Positions 36,388-48,433 of a DNA stretch of 64,000 nt are shown one piece after another. Under the pieces are notes generated by a model that was given only the letters and a program-made list of their open reading frames with translations, had not been told where the DNA came from and searched no databases. The number at the start of each line of letters is the position of its first letter. The first letter of the stretch is position 1. The stretch spans positions 45,761,835 through 45,825,834 of the forward strand of contig CM055104.1 in assembly GCA_029204225.1 (NCBI GenBank). The letters are read 5' to 3'. The position numbers were made by a program, and so were the translations under genes. The stretch comes from Diphasiastrum complanatum. Its lineage: Eukaryota > Streptophyta > Lycopodiopsida > Lycopodiales > Lycopodiaceae.

Positions 36388-37285
36388 TTTAGATCATTTT
36401 TTCTTATGCCTTGGCTACTTCCTCTAGGTTAGTTCTTGATTTTCTTGCTGAGGTTATATATGTATAGGCACATGATTCACTTGAGATATGGTCATCAATT
36501 TTCAGCTTAATCTTGACAGTTTTCTCTCCCAGGCCCTTTTATCTGCTTTGTGTCTCTTTCTGTATCTTGTACTGGAAGCTTTAGAATTGTTGTTTATGTG
36601 CTCTATATACTGTTGCTACATGGAAAATCTATCATATCGAGCTAAGTTTATGATCATGTTTTTCCCTTATCTTAGAATGCATGGTAGAGCTAAGAAAATT
36701 TTGTAATATTTTTCTTTGGTGATTCAACTTTCGAATTTCTCTGGAATTTTTTTCTCCTGAAAGTAAGTAAAGCAAGCATCTAATCAGGTGGGTCTATTTG
36801 TGATCATGTAGAATCTAGATGTCAAATTTGGGGGGTTGTGGTTAAGGAAATGTACAGTTATAACCTATAGAAAATTCATTATTTGAGTCCAACGTTCAAG
36901 GTCATTCTGGATAGTCTTCTGATTGGTGACCTGAAGGTTCTAAGATTTTGACTTGCAAATATGTGAACATAGCTGTGTAGGTTTGTGTAAAGATTGATTA
37001 ATCTATAATTGGTTATCATGTACGTTATTTAAAACACATTTGACATATTTTCACACAATGCAAGATAATCAATTGAACATACTTGATAATGAAGGATGAA
37101 TTATCTTGTTATCTGGCCAATTCAGTTTTGAGACTTTTGATAAACACTTGGACTTACCCATGCATGGTACATTCTGCTTAATGATGTGAGTATTTGCTTA
37201 GTGGACCCTTATTTTGTTCTTTGTAAGAATTTTGGCATTTGCTTGTTGGGAAACTCTATGATGCTCTTTTGGAGTTATCTTAGGC
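36388..37285. other. 3' flank of the two-exon gene and unassigned sequence
   Basis: The first part should be the 3' UTR; AT-rich stretches near 36700 could hold the poly(A) site but no clear signal was assigned. The rest holds nothing I can identify. Confidence 0.4.
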
Positions 37286-38320
37286 ATGCTATTTAACACG
37301 TTAATACTGACTACATCTCGCATAGACAAAATTTGTGGATTACTACTGCAAAGGGATATTTACAGATTCACACAATGGTCCACAAGTCAAGTGTTCCATT
37401 GGAACTACCCCGAGTGTCAGGGTGCCCCCATCATCAGCATGCCATACACAGAGTCCCAGCCAGAGCAGCCGCATGAGGTGCCTACAGTTCCTCCAGCTCC
37501 TCAGAGGGTGTATGTGCGTCGCACAGCTCCTCCAGTGCCACCGATGCCATTTAGGCCTGCAGCCCCTCCATCGCTGTCCACTTCTGCAGCACCAGGTCTT
37601 CATGGCAGGCCACCATCTGTGCCCATGTTTTCTCTTGCAGCGGCCACATCCACAGTGGCTCCTCCAGTGGCAGCACCCACGTCACCTCCTCCTCCTTTGG
37701 CAGCACCCAGGATGTACCAGTACCGGCCACCACAACACCCCTTTCAGTACATATCGCCACTGTACTCGCCTCCTGCACAACCAGTTCCTCCACCTGCAGC
37801 AGCCCCACGGGCACACACTCCACGAGCTCATCCTCCTCGGTCAGGTGCACAGGGAGTTCCCTCTTTTGCTTCCATATCCCAGCCGGCCTCAACTTGGGCC
37901 CAGCCTAGCCAGCCAGGTGATTTGCATGGGGGTGACGAGGCATTGACAGCTCCTCTTGTCCGCAAGAGACCAGGAAGGCCAAGGGTGCACCGAACAAGAA
38001 AGGCAAGGCACAGAAACTGCCAGGGAGGAGAGGACGACCACGCAGGGCTCCAGGTACAGGTAGAGGTGCAGTATCACAACCAGTTGGAGCAGGTGTTGTT
38101 GGTTTGGCCTGCTTGGGGGCTGATGCGGAGGCTGATTGGGAGGATGAGGATGATGAGTCTTCCCCCTCGGATACACAGCCCATGCCAGTTTCAGACAGGC
38201 AGAGATATTGGCTGCGAGAGTCAGCTCGGGGCCCTGAGTTGTCTCCAAAGCATTCGTCTGAGTCGGAGCCAGAGCATTGATTGTGGCTCTGTTGTTTTAG
38301 TTTCAGTAGTTTGTCTCTAG
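37286..38320 (+). CDS. Proline-rich AT-hook reading frame, probably frameshifted
   Basis: A 344-codon frame is rich in Pro and Ala from about residue 50 to 220 (for example VPTVPPAPQRVYVRRTAPPV). It then reaches KRPGRPR near residue 226, an AT-hook core for minor-groove DNA binding. Beyond about 37981 the frame loses sense. The frame starting at 37981 instead reads KGAPNKKGKAQKLPGRRGRP (a second AT hook), then an acidic segment (ADWEDEDDESSPSD) and ends at 38280. A single missing A near 37980 would join KRPGRP to KGAPNKK. It is therefore either a recent pseudogene or a sequence error. The start codon is uncertain: an acceptor-like ATTTACAG at about 37365 could open an exon. GC content is higher than in its surroundings. 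Confidence 0.5.
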   Translation: MLFNTLILTTSRIDKICGLLLQRDIYRFTQWSTSQVFHWNYPECQGAPIISMPYTESQPEQPHEVPTVPPAPQRVYVRRTAPPVPPMPFRPAAPPSLSTSAAPGLHGRPPSVPMFSLAAATSTVAPPVAAPTSPPPPLAAPRMYQYRPPQHPFQYISPLYSPPAQPVPPPAAAPRAHTPRAHPPRSGAQGVPSFASISQPASTWAQPSQPGDLHGGDEALTAPLVRKRPGRPRVHRTRKARHRNCQGGEDDHAGLQVQVEVQYHNQLEQVLLVWPAWGLMRRLIGRMRMMSLPPRIHSPCQFQTGRDIGCESQLGALSCLQSIRLSRSQSIDCGSVVLVSVVCL

Positions 38321-38910
38321 CAGACGGTCTACCATTGTACTTAGATGATTTTTCACATTATATATAGTGTTTGGCCTACATTATTTGCTGCACATTGTGC
38401 GTATGTCGCTCAGTACATGTGATGCTTTATTTTATGTCGAATTCTATGTGCGTGTGTGAATCCTATTTTCATTTAATTTCGTTTGAAGTGAATGCTAGCT
38501 TCACATATATGCACCTACATCATGAGCACAACAATCACCCCTACACCCCAAACGACATTTCATAAACACATGTAATACATCTACATTTAAAAAAATTACA
38601 GACATTGTATCTTACATGACCAGGCTCGCGTTGCACAAAAAACAACTATGTATATATTCAACCGTTGTATCAAGATAGCATCACATATACTGTCATTTTT
38701 TTAAGCAGCCATCTAGTTATTTGCTGCACCATAAACTGCCGAAAACTACATAGCAACAGTCCGCCACATACGGCTGGACTTTATCTATTTTAAACATCCC
38801 TCACTGATCTTCCACCGACTCCTCGCCCTCGTCTGGTGCACGTCTCTTGCTCTGCCTCCCGGTTAGCCTGAGTTGCCTCCTGGTTAGCCCAACGTCTGGC
38901 CACCCTTTCC
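38321..38910. other. Unassigned sequence between convergent frames
   Basis: AT-rich sequence follows the AT-hook frame. From about 38770 the minus strand gains coding-like composition belonging to the next entry. Confidence 0.4.
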
Positions 38911-39135
38911 CTAACCATGACGAGTTGCCGTCATGTGAAATTCATTCACAGCGGGGGCGGGTGGCTCTGGTTCTGGATTTCTCTGTCGAGTCTGTCGCAA
39001 CATCTCTCGGATATCTGCCTCTTGCTTCCGATGTCTCTCGTTGTGCCTTCGGATATCTTCCTCAAGCTTCCTCCTGGCTTTGCCCTCGGCCTTTGATGGT
39101 ATGCGCTCTGCCATCTCGATCGACCTTCTTCTCAC
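38800..39135 (-). pseudogene. Charged coiled-coil-like frame, broken
   Basis: From an ATG at 39135 the minus strand reads MRRRSIEMAERIPSKAEGKA, RRKLEEDIRRHNERHRKQEA and DIREMLRQTRQ, a Lys/Arg/Glu-rich helix, then PEPEPPAPAVNEFHMTATRHG and a stop at 38911. In another frame it continues VRERVARRWANQEATQANRE and AEQET, again helical and charged. One frameshift would join them. No family was recognised. Its convergence with the AT-hook frame suggests both could come from one mobile element, but this is speculation. Confidence 0.3.
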
Positions 39136-39299
39136 AGCACCCTAGTCCTTGAACACCCTCTCACAACACCCTGTCTCTCAAACAGCTTGTCTCTCACAGC
39201 TTGTTCTCACAGCCTGTCACCGGCTCTCGCTTGCTCTCTCACTGTCTATCACTAGCTCTCTCACAGCCTCTGAAAATGCCGACCACAATGGCATTGTGA

Positions 39300-39540
39300 G
39301 TGCCTATTTATCCCCACAGCCTGATTGGCCATGTGGATCCCCATCATCCATCCATGTGCCTTTGTACATGCCTCCATGTGATGCTCCCCCCTGTGTTGGT
39401 CTCCCATTGGGCCCATGGTTTGCTCACCCACAATGCCCATGTGCCTCTGTACTTGCCCCCATCTGATGCTACCCCCCTATGTTGGTCTCCCATTGGCCCC
39501 TCCGTCTGCTCACTCGCAGTGCCCATGTGCCACTGCAACA
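39300..39540. repeat. Imperfect tandem repeat of about 95-100 bases
   Basis: CTTGCCCCCATCTGATGCT resembles CATGCCTCCATGTGATGCT. TTGGTCTCCCATTGG and GCCCATGTGCC(T/A)CTG recur at about 39358-39450 and 39451-39535. The strand is pyrimidine-rich. Confidence 0.65.
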
Positions 39541-39679
39541 GTCCCCTACATCATGTACTGTACCCTCTTTTTTTACATCAAGAACTCCCTTTTTTTACTT
39601 TTTTTTGGTCCTTTTTTGGTAGTTAATATGCAAAAATAAATTATTAAAGATATATTAAAAAATAAAAAAAATATTAAAA

Positions 39680-39770
39680 ATGGTACCGCCCTGGTACCGG
39701 GGCCGTACCGGCGGTACCACTGATATGGTACCGGCGGTACCATACCAGCGGTACCACAAGGTACTATGGT
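39680..39770. repeat. Cluster of GGTACC palindromes
   Basis: GGTACC or GTACCGGCGGTACC occurs about six times in 90 bases, in both senses, so the segment can fold on itself in many ways. Confidence 0.8.
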
Positions 39771-40312
<542 letters not shown>

Positions 40313-40478
40313 CATAATGCCATGTTTCCTGAATTATGTTGCCTTCTCATAGGATTTAAATAGTATTTTCCTAGTTAATAGTGTTTACGATACTGGCCCG
40401 GTTTGGTAAAACATACTTGACATGTACTTCCCCGCCTTATATGCCTTTTGGCATGGAAAAGAAGTTAAACAAGCTCTG

Positions 40479-40484
<6 letters not shown>

Positions 40485-40563
<79 letters not shown>
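40485..40563. repeat. (CT)n microsatellite
   Basis: A CT tract of about 79 bases. Confidence 0.95.
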
Positions 40564-40568
<5 letters not shown>

Positions 40569-41733
40569 GCTCGAAATTGAAAAACATTTTGATGGATATA
40601 TAAACAATAGCAAAGAAAGGTGGGAGAAATGGAATCAGAGTTTTTTTAGGGGACTGCGCACAAACATACTAAAATAGCAACGAATAAGCTTTTGCTTGCA
40701 GATATGGTTGACATAAGTACAAAGCAATGGAAAGTATGTGAAGGAGCAAGGCAAGGAAGTTGTACAAGAAACGACTTATAAGGACTGTCAAAAGATTTAG
40801 GAGGTTATCTAGGCCGTGTCGTTCGTCTATATCCTCTAATGCTAATAGAGCATAGAGGGCCTGGACATTCTTTGAACAATTGGCAATTTTTGGCCAATAG
40901 GTCTGCACCAATTAGGGGTTGATGGAGCATTTTAAAGGGACATCTCTGCTGCCATGATAGCTTACTTTTGTAGCAATTTCCTTTCAAGTATTGCCTATCT
41001 TTCATGCAGTCAATTTCCTTACCACATCTATTTGGTGCGATTTTTGCAAGAGATGGTTATCTGGTAAACAACACACCATAGTGATTGGGGTTGATATGCT
41101 TTAATGCTTGATTATTGATTTACTTGACATTGTTTTCAAGCAAATTGATTTCTCACAAAGGTTTTGACATGGGTTTGAGCATTCTGTCTTAGTTGGTAGA
41201 CCATAGTTGGAAGGTGCCAAGTAATCATTTATTGGACCGCAAGACACATTATTTTGGAAAACCCCAAGAAAAGGCAATAAAAATGAATTCTTGCACTTGG
41301 AACACTAGGGGTTAACTTATTGAAGATGATGGGCTTTCCACTACAAAGTACATAATTGACATGATAGCATGTTGAGGGAAAACTTGAAAACTTTAAGGAG
41401 CCCATTTGGATTCCAACACAAACAACATAAAGTGGATTGAAGACGGTTGAATACCTAAATTGGGTCGAAATGGACCATTATGACATAGGTTCCTAATTGA
41501 AGCGAATGACAACAATTGTCAATTGACAATGGATAACAAAATCAACTTTGGAGTCAATATGATTAGCATTGCATGAGTCAAGAAAATATGGCCGCTCCAC
41601 GACCACAAAGGTTATCACAAATCTTATATTGGCCGTGCACATTTATACAAGTTCCAGGGGCGTGTGGCTAGATTGGTTAGTTTTTTTGAAAGAGTTTTTT
41701 TATTCATACAACTCAATCCCCACTCACGAAATA

Positions 41734-41821
41734 CTTAAGAACAAATAAGCTCACTTTGAAATCACCAGCAATTACACCTTAAGAACAAATAAGCTCACTT
41801 TGAAATCACCAGCAATTACAC
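41734..41821. repeat. 44-bp tandem duplication
   Basis: CTTAAGAACAAATAAGCTCA through CACCAGCAATTACAC is present twice, apparently identical. Confidence 0.9.
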
Positions 41822-41872
41822 CTGCTTCTCAAGGAAACATATTGTGCTCTATGGGAAGGGTAACATTTGGTT

Positions 41873-41890
41873 CCCCCCCCCCCCCCCCCC
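41873..41890. repeat. C18 homopolymer
   Basis: Eighteen consecutive C bases. Such runs are prone to sequencing length error. Confidence 0.9.
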
Positions 41891-43490
41891 TCCAATGGTA
41901 GCGTCACCTTTAATATTGGTCTTATAAGTTGCAAAATAGGCTACACTGGCACCATAATATGAAGATCAAGTGTTAATCTACTAATTTAGTGTGTTTTTTT
42001 AGGGCTTGGAGAGCATCAATTGGTTGAATCTTGTGATACAACCTCGAATTATTCTCTCTAGCTCAAGCCTCTTTGAAATAGCTTTTCACACATTGAATCC
42101 ACCCTTCTTGGTTGCGAGTTGGGATACTCACTTTGTTGAGGGGCTTATGAGCTTTGAGTGATGGTGAGGGATTGCAAATGTGCACCGTCAATTGCTTTCT
42201 CACATATTCATATTTTCTTGCACTTCAAATTTTGAGAATTTCAAATGACTTTGGGCCTTAAGTGATTTAGGCGCTAGCATGACAAGGTGAACTAGGGGTT
42301 TTTAACCTTGCGATTGGTCAAACTCAAAATGACGATCTCTAAAACATTACCCATATGCAGAGAGGTTCATGGGTTCTTCTATTGGGAATTAATTATTTTG
42401 CGGGGTTCACAATCAAAAAGCTTTAGCGTGTGACATTGACCTATTGCTCTAGCTTGATTAGGATGCACTAGAGTTACTTTTGCCTCAGTACCATCTATGT
42501 AGTTCAGAGATGTTCCTCCCTAAGGATGAACAAGTTTGTGCCGCCCCTAAGAGAAACAAGTTTGCATTTGGCATTGCCATATTCACAAGTGCAAATTACC
42601 CATTTGTGGGTCCAATGGACGTATCTATATCTTCAATTGCTAATACCTGGTTTACAATTAGAGTAGTTCACTATATCTTTGATTAGTTTGGTTGTGCTTC
42701 TCCCACATATGATGAGTCCCAATTTTTTTTTTTAAACTAAAGTTTGAAAATTTCACTTTGCGGTATTCCAATGATATTATGAGGAGGGCGAGTCATCATA
42801 TGTATGGAAAAGCCCTATGCAAGCCAATGCAAGTCCAAATCCACCGCAAGTTTGTACACATGGAATGTGAGTTTGATAAGTTCTTCATAGATGTAATGTT
42901 ATGGGTCATATTGGTAGGTTGACGTCTAAATTCTCCCCAAAAGTATTTGTGGGAGCCATTGATGTGTGCCAAATGCTAATTACTTTTTGTTAATAGTTTG
43001 AAACAAAATTAAAAGGCTTGTACAAGAGTTTTGGTGATGTTTTAGTCCTTCGACAATCAAAGTTAAATATTGATCATTAAAAACAAGTAGACAAAACAAA
43101 AAGAATACTTAAGCTACAATCAATTCCAAGCAAAAATTTAACCAAGACTAACAAGAAAAGTAACAAGCCTTTGGAATAAAAAACTAGCTCCTCAATAGCG
43201 ATGCCAAATGTAGCCAAAATCTCATCAAGCAACCAAAGTATTTTTGCAAGAAGATTCTAAGATTGGTTGTCATAGTGTAGTCTTTGGTTTTCTCCACAAT
43301 GAGGAGCTATATATATTGCTTGCATCACAATGCTAACTATTTCCATCCACATAGACTTCAAAGTCTCAAGAAACCTCAACAAAATGCACGACCACATACC
43401 TACACAAACTCTTAGGTTCATTCTTTTTCTTTTTCACCACTTCTTAGCTTCTACACATTCGCCGTAAGCTTCAAATAAGATGTCAAAAAA

Positions 43491-44247
43491 TGAGTTTTGA
43501 GGACCATACTAAGATCTACAACGACCTCCATGCATGTGAGTTTGCACAAGATCCATCTATGCTTAATAAACTCGAGATCTGAAGGCCTACCTAATGCGCT
43601 TTGAATCAAGGCTCATCTACATCAAAAGTTATGATCAAACTAGTTTTTCACATTCACATGCAAAAACTAAGTGAAAATCATTATGAGAGACAAAACCAAG
43701 CCTCTTGCTCTCGGGTAGAGAGAGAAAGACCATTAGCTCTCGAGTAGAGAGAGAATGTATTAAAAAGAAACAAGTCCATAATGCATTAACTCTAAAAAAA
43801 GATTGTATGTACAAGAAGAGCACACTTCCAAATAGTAGTGGCTCAAGGTCTAGCATGAGGAATGCTCAATTTTGATTGGACCTCCTGGATTCCACCTCTC
43901 ATAATGATTGGACCAAGTAGATTGAGCCTCACAATTTGATTGGCCAAGTGATTTGCACCTCTAAACATGATTGGGCCAACCATTTTGCACCTCTTAATGT
44001 GTTTGGCTTTGTAGTCTACACCTCTTAATTTGACTGGGCCATATTGGACATTGAGATGTGGAATTGGTTGCATACTAGCAAAAAAACCAATCTTTACATT
44101 TTGTGACACATGTCACCATCTCACTAGAACTCAACTTGGATCCCTTTTGACTTTTCAAAATCAACATTAAAAGTATGTACAATATGATGGTGGACATATA
44201 TAATGAAAGTGAAAAACAATCAAGCTAAATTTTGCTCATTTTTCACA
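43491..44247 (-). repeat. Family C 3' LTR
   Basis: This LTR matches 49066-49830 with scattered differences. It includes the two phrases CTCTCGGGTAGAGAGAGAA and CTCTCGAGTAGAGAGAGAATG. Confidence 0.85.
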
Positions 44248-45135
44248 CACCACCTCAAAAATTAGCTTGATGAGATACTAGATCAAACAAAAAATTAATG
44301 ATGCTAACCCTAGCTTCTCAAGTGGATCCTTTGGCATGGATATGATGTGAAAACCAGCCAATGGATTTGTGGTAGCAACAAATTCACCATAGCCAGGAAA
44401 GGATCTCTTTGGCGAAGATCCATTTCCAACTTTCTTGATGAGCATTCCACCAACTTGGCACCTTTTCCTTTGGTTTCCTCCATGCTTGAAGAAGATCTTC
44501 GACTTGAGAGCTCCTCTTTCTTGAAAATACTTGCACCATGATGAGAGAAATTTGAGGCCTCCATGCCTCATAATGATCATGGAGATCATCACAAAGTAGG
44601 CACAAGTGTTGATTACCAAGATTTTGCATACTAGCTTGACTAGTCCACAAACTATGAATATTTTTCATAATAGTTCTAATCTTGTAATAAATAACAATCT
44701 TGAACTCTTTGAGGCTTCTAACTTGCTCATGGATATAAGTGTCCTTTGTGGATGATTGACTTATTCTCATGACCGAGTGTACATGATTGCCTCACAAAAT
44801 GAAAAAACACAAATTTTCACACTATGAATGAGAAACTCATTCTTGCTCTTACAAGATCCAAGAGCATACATTTGTTGACATAACCACTTGCTTTCTAGTT
44901 AATTTAGTATCGATTCTAATCCATTAAGAAAGGTATGTACTTACTAGAGACATCATACAAGACTAATATTGCCTCACTCCATCTTTGAGATGCAAAATTC
45001 TCATCAAAGCAAGATAATTCATCAAATGATAGAAGAGAAGCAAAAAATGGATGTGTTGGAGTAGATACCACCTGAAATTTGCTCCTCTTTTTCATGAAGT
45101 GTGATCCACATAGGTCATTAATTTCCGAAGTAACC
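44248..45135 (-). pseudogene. Family C 3' internal region, shared with the 62-63 kb element
   Basis: The minus-strand frame at 44916-45137 reads FASLLSFDELSCFDENFASQ and SEAILVLYD. The element at 62.4-62.6 kb reads ASLSSFDAVSCF and REAILVLYD on plus. Further on, SSSMEETKGKGAKLVECSSR (44310-44564) parallels SSSMEEAHDHSGILVEYSSR at about 62930. The function is unknown. The shared sequence sits where reverse transcriptase and RNase H should be, directly upstream of the polypurine tract. Several stops interrupt it. Confidence 0.65.
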
Positions 45136-45403
45136 ATACTAGTTAGAATGTAGACAATACCAAAAATTTGGAAAACGAAAACCTAACATTTTCGGTTAGC
45201 GTTCTCTCTCTATGTAACCTCTCTCTAGAGTCAAATTTTTTAAAAGGCCCATTTTGAGCCCATATTTCCCCTAATGACTCCAAGAGGAGTATATTGGAAT
45301 CAAGGGGAAGAAGCCAAGAGAAAGGCTCCATGCATCATACCCTTGGATTGTTGGTAGATATGAAGATCCTGCCATCATCCTCTTGATTGAGATGAGACTC
45401 TCC

Positions 45404-45830
45404 TTACTCCTTACATGCAAAGGAATGTAGATAAAGCATATGGGATCTCAAGATCCCCAAATTATCAACTTTTGACATCTTCCTATCAAACACCATTGAT
45501 AAGAGATACATCCAATTGAAGCCATTAATGAAGGAGACATATATGAAAGCACCATCTTTTCTTCTACTTGATGAGATATGATCATCCAAATGCACAAGAT
45601 GAAAAATTTGATGAGGAAGAGTAGAACACCTTGGCGATGGCTTCCCTTGTGTTTTTGCCAAAACAAAATTTCCATAAGCCTTATCATTATGGAATATAGA
45701 TTGAGGCAATCCAATTGCCTTCTCCTCCTTTTCATTGGATATACTAGCTAATGCAACTGAATCAGAGAGTACGTATAGATTTCCGACTCTAGTGCACATA
45801 GTCAGAGTAGTATCTTCATCGAAAATTGTA
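45404..45830 (-). pseudogene. Copia GAG-pre-integrase and integrase start (truncated)
   Basis: The frame reads MCTRVGNLYVLSDS, the GAG-pre-integrase signature, and then a diverged integrase entry LVHLDDHISSSRRKDGAFIY and VSFINGFNWMYLLSMVFD. The latter resembles the copia VHTDVCGP...YFVTFIDDFSR...V segment with the first catalytic Asp region. It ends with HMLYLHSFACKE at 45404. The rest of integrase is gone. Confidence 0.6.
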
Positions 45831-45832
45831 CA

Positions 45833-46310
45833 CTACTCAGATGAGAAAGTAACAGCGTAGCCCTCACCAGTTATCTTAGATACTAATAATAGATTCTTAG
45901 ATAGCCGAGGAACGTAAAGAACATTTGGAACACAAATAGAAAGATCGTTTTTGAACGCGATCTTGATTGTCCCTTTGTCTTTCCACGCGTATGGTGCTTG
46001 AATCTCTGAGGTAGATGAATTGATTTTTGTTGTAAGCTGCATACTCAATAAACCATTCCTTGCGAGAGGTCATGTGTTGGGTAGCACCGCTGTTTAGGTA
46101 CCAGCTGTCGTGGTCTTCGTTGCCACTGCTGTAACCCATTAACAAGTGCATATCTTGCTCCTTAAATTTCGTCGCATTGGAGGAGTCTGGTTGTTGTTGT
46201 TGTTGCTTCTTTGCCTCATTGTAGATGCGGAGACGACACTCTTTGATGTCATGATTGGCTCTCTTGCAATATCTGCAGAAAAGCTTTTTGTGCGATCCAC
46301 TGTTCTCACC
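45833..46310 (-). pseudogene. Copia zinc knuckle and protease (frameshifted)
   Basis: On the minus strand the nucleocapsid knuckle CRYCKRANHDIKEC (CX2CX4HX4C) lies near 46260-46300. After a Gln-rich spacer comes the protease segment SWYLNSGATQHMTSRKEWF near 46060-46110. The catalytic D-S-G triad appears as N-S-G, so the active Asp is lost. After a frameshift come APYAWKDKGTIKIAF and VPNVLYVPRLSKNLLLVSKI, a well-conserved copia protease end. Confidence 0.85.
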
Positions 46311-47010
46311 TTAAGTGTGAGGCTTCTGCTGTTGCTGCTGTTGCACTTGATTCTTGCCCTTGGAATAGTCTTTCTTCTTGGTGTACATGGCCATGGATTT
46401 GTCTTTGATGGACCAGCCGCTGGTTTTGCTTCGTATTTCTTCTTGAAGAAGATGACCGATTACCTTTTGAAGAGTGAGGCCGGGTTGTGTGGAGACCATC
46501 ACCACAAAGTGTCCATACGACTTTGAAAGAGAAGAAAGCAAGGTCATAACGACATCATCATCTTGAATAGCACATCCTACAGCTAATAACTGATCCATTA
46601 AAGATTTGAAGCTGTTGATGTGAGATGATGACAGTAGAATCAGACATGCTAAGTGTAAAGAACTTTCTCCTAAGGTGCAACCTAGTGATTACATTGTGAG
46701 TCTCGTATAGATTTGATAATAAATCAAGTGCTTCCTTAGAGGTTTTGCACGTGGTAACATGAGATATTTGGGAGTCGGTCAAATTGAGTGTAATACATGC
46801 TAAGGTCTTCTGATCTTTGATCTTCCATGCCTTTGCTTGATCACCATCTTCTGGTTTGAGGTCAGAACCTTCTACTACATCCCAAAGATCTCTATCTATC
46901 GACATCATTCGGAGTTTTAACTTCCAAATATAGAAGTTAGATCCATTGAATTTGTCAATGATTCTAGCTTCGTTGGATGATGTGGATGAAAAGCTACCAA
47001 TATGAGACAT
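46311..47010 (-). pseudogene. Copia gag (UBN2-type), frameshifted
   Basis: Gag starts at the ATG at 47010 with MSHIGSFSSTSSNEARIIDK, FNGSNFYIWKLKLRMM and LWDVVEGSD, the typical opening of copia gag. It continues ACITLNLTDSQISHV and ALDLLSNLYETHNVITRLHL to about 46620. There a frameshift leads into MDQLLAVGCAIQDDDVVMTL and LLSSLSKSYGHFVVMVSTQP, then a Lys/Gln-rich tail ending at 46311. The protein would form the capsid-like particle. Confidence 0.88.
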
Positions 47011-47062
47011 GTTAACCGTAATACAAATAGAACAAATTTAATCTCTCGATTTATTTGAGTTA

Positions 47063-47074
47063 AGCTCTGATACC
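47063..47074 (-). other. Primer binding site for initiator tRNA-Met
   Basis: The minus strand reads TGGTATCAGAGC about 50 bases upstream of the gag start. It marks the inner edge of the LTR. Confidence 0.9.
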
Positions 47075-47079
47075 AATCT

Positions 47080-48433
47080 GATGGGGCAAGGGAGTATGGA
47101 GAACGCGAACGGAGAAGAGAGCAGGAATATTTGTGGAACAGCTCTCCCGCTATAATGGGCTGCTAGATGCAGAAATAGTCTAATAGATTGTTAATGCTGA
47201 GTGTAGTCACAACTCAAGTGCTCTATGCCCAATAGGATCTTACAAATTAGTTCATACTCACAAAATAAAAACGAGTACAGTCCACGAAGAGATTAGAAAT
47301 GGTTTGAGGTATTACTATAAATCAGATTTCAATGAGAAGTTCAGTTCAAAAACTTTGGAGTGATAGTGCAACAAAATGGTGTGAGTTCCTCAGGCATCAA
47401 AGACAGACGTTCTCTGATCAGAAACCGAGGAGTCGTAGACGTCCGTGTTCCGATCAGAGTGAGTGAACAAGCGTGATAACAGAAGTAAAGTGCATTCAAT
47501 CACAATGAGCATTAATCTACGTTGTACACGGATAGAAAAACATATTGCTGCTATATTACATTGAAGCACAACAAAATGGCAGTTACAACCAGAATGACGG
47601 CGTATGGGAGGTTCAAAATCATTCGTCTCATGGATGGAGCATCACATAGAGTGTGCTAGGATGATCCATAAAGAGATTGCATCCATGTATTAGTTACAGT
47701 AAATGTTTGTCATCTAATTAGACAAGCCGTTGTACTTGGAAGTATTTGGCTTGTGATGACAACTGTACATTGTGTACACGGTCAACCCGTAGGGAATGTT
47801 GACGCGGACAAGGACGTCACAAATTCTCTCAGTTCACATTTTAGAGAAAGTGGTTTTCTCTCACTTTGTATTTTGGGAAGTGGCTGGGAACGTTCCTCGC
47901 TGAAAATGGACCCCTTGGGGATTTTCTCTCACTTCGAGATTTTGTGAAAAAGCCAAAGGTGCCATAAAACAATTGACAAACTGTCATTTTGCATTTTTTG
48001 AAAAAATGCAGAAAAATAGACAGTGCCAAAACATAGTTCATCTATGCAGACTGTGCCGAAACATAGTGTATTTCTGCAGACTGTTGAAAAAGTGAGGTAT
48101 TTCTGTAGACTTGTTCTAAATGCTAGTTGGTAGAAGCCCTTGAAGATGGCCAAGTCTCCAATGGTCTTCAAATAGTTGAACTTGACATTTGAACATGGAG
48201 AATACTAGGATTGGTTACCCTTTGTCAGAGATCAGCCAGAAGCCCGTTGTAGTCGTTCTTCAAATAGTTCGGCTGTCTAAGTTGTGATTCATGCAAGTAT
48301 CAGATGAGCAGACATAGAATCCAAAATAGGTTTCACCTGATCCTAGATAAAAAATCAGTAAACGTGTAGAAAGAATCTTGCGATAGAAATTAGTTATTCA
48401 CCAAGGAGACAACTGTGGGCTTAATTTCCAACA
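47080..48433 (-). repeat. 5' LTR of the nested copia element
   Basis: The LTR is about 1.35 kb and runs from TGTTGG at 48433 to about CCCCATCA at 47080. Within it, GCAGACTGTGCCGAAACATAG-like phrases recur three times around 47990-48110, a short tandem array as often seen in LTR promoters. The inner boundary is approximate because no partner LTR exists here. Confidence 0.6.

Larger units (their letters stand above)
40565..43490. other. Unassigned sequence before the nested copia elements
   Basis: No gene was recognised on either strand. It includes a 44-bp duplication at 41734-41821 and an 18-base C run at 41873-41890. Confidence 0.4.
45404..48433 (-). mobile_element. Truncated Ty1/copia element nested in family C
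   Basis: On the minus strand an LTR starting TGTTGGAAATTAAGC at 48433 runs to about 47080. It is followed by an exact TGGTATCAGAGC primer site, gag, a zinc knuckle, protease and the start of integrase. Everything downstream of the integrase start, including a 3' LTR, is absent; family C sequence follows by about 45130. No reverse transcriptase is present. Confidence 0.8.

Noticed and set aside
37335-37946. 203-codon plus frame and the long minus frames over the AT-hook region
   Set aside because: They are Cys/His/Leu-rich antisense or shifted readings of the Pro-rich segment and lack the coherent AT-hook and acidic regions.
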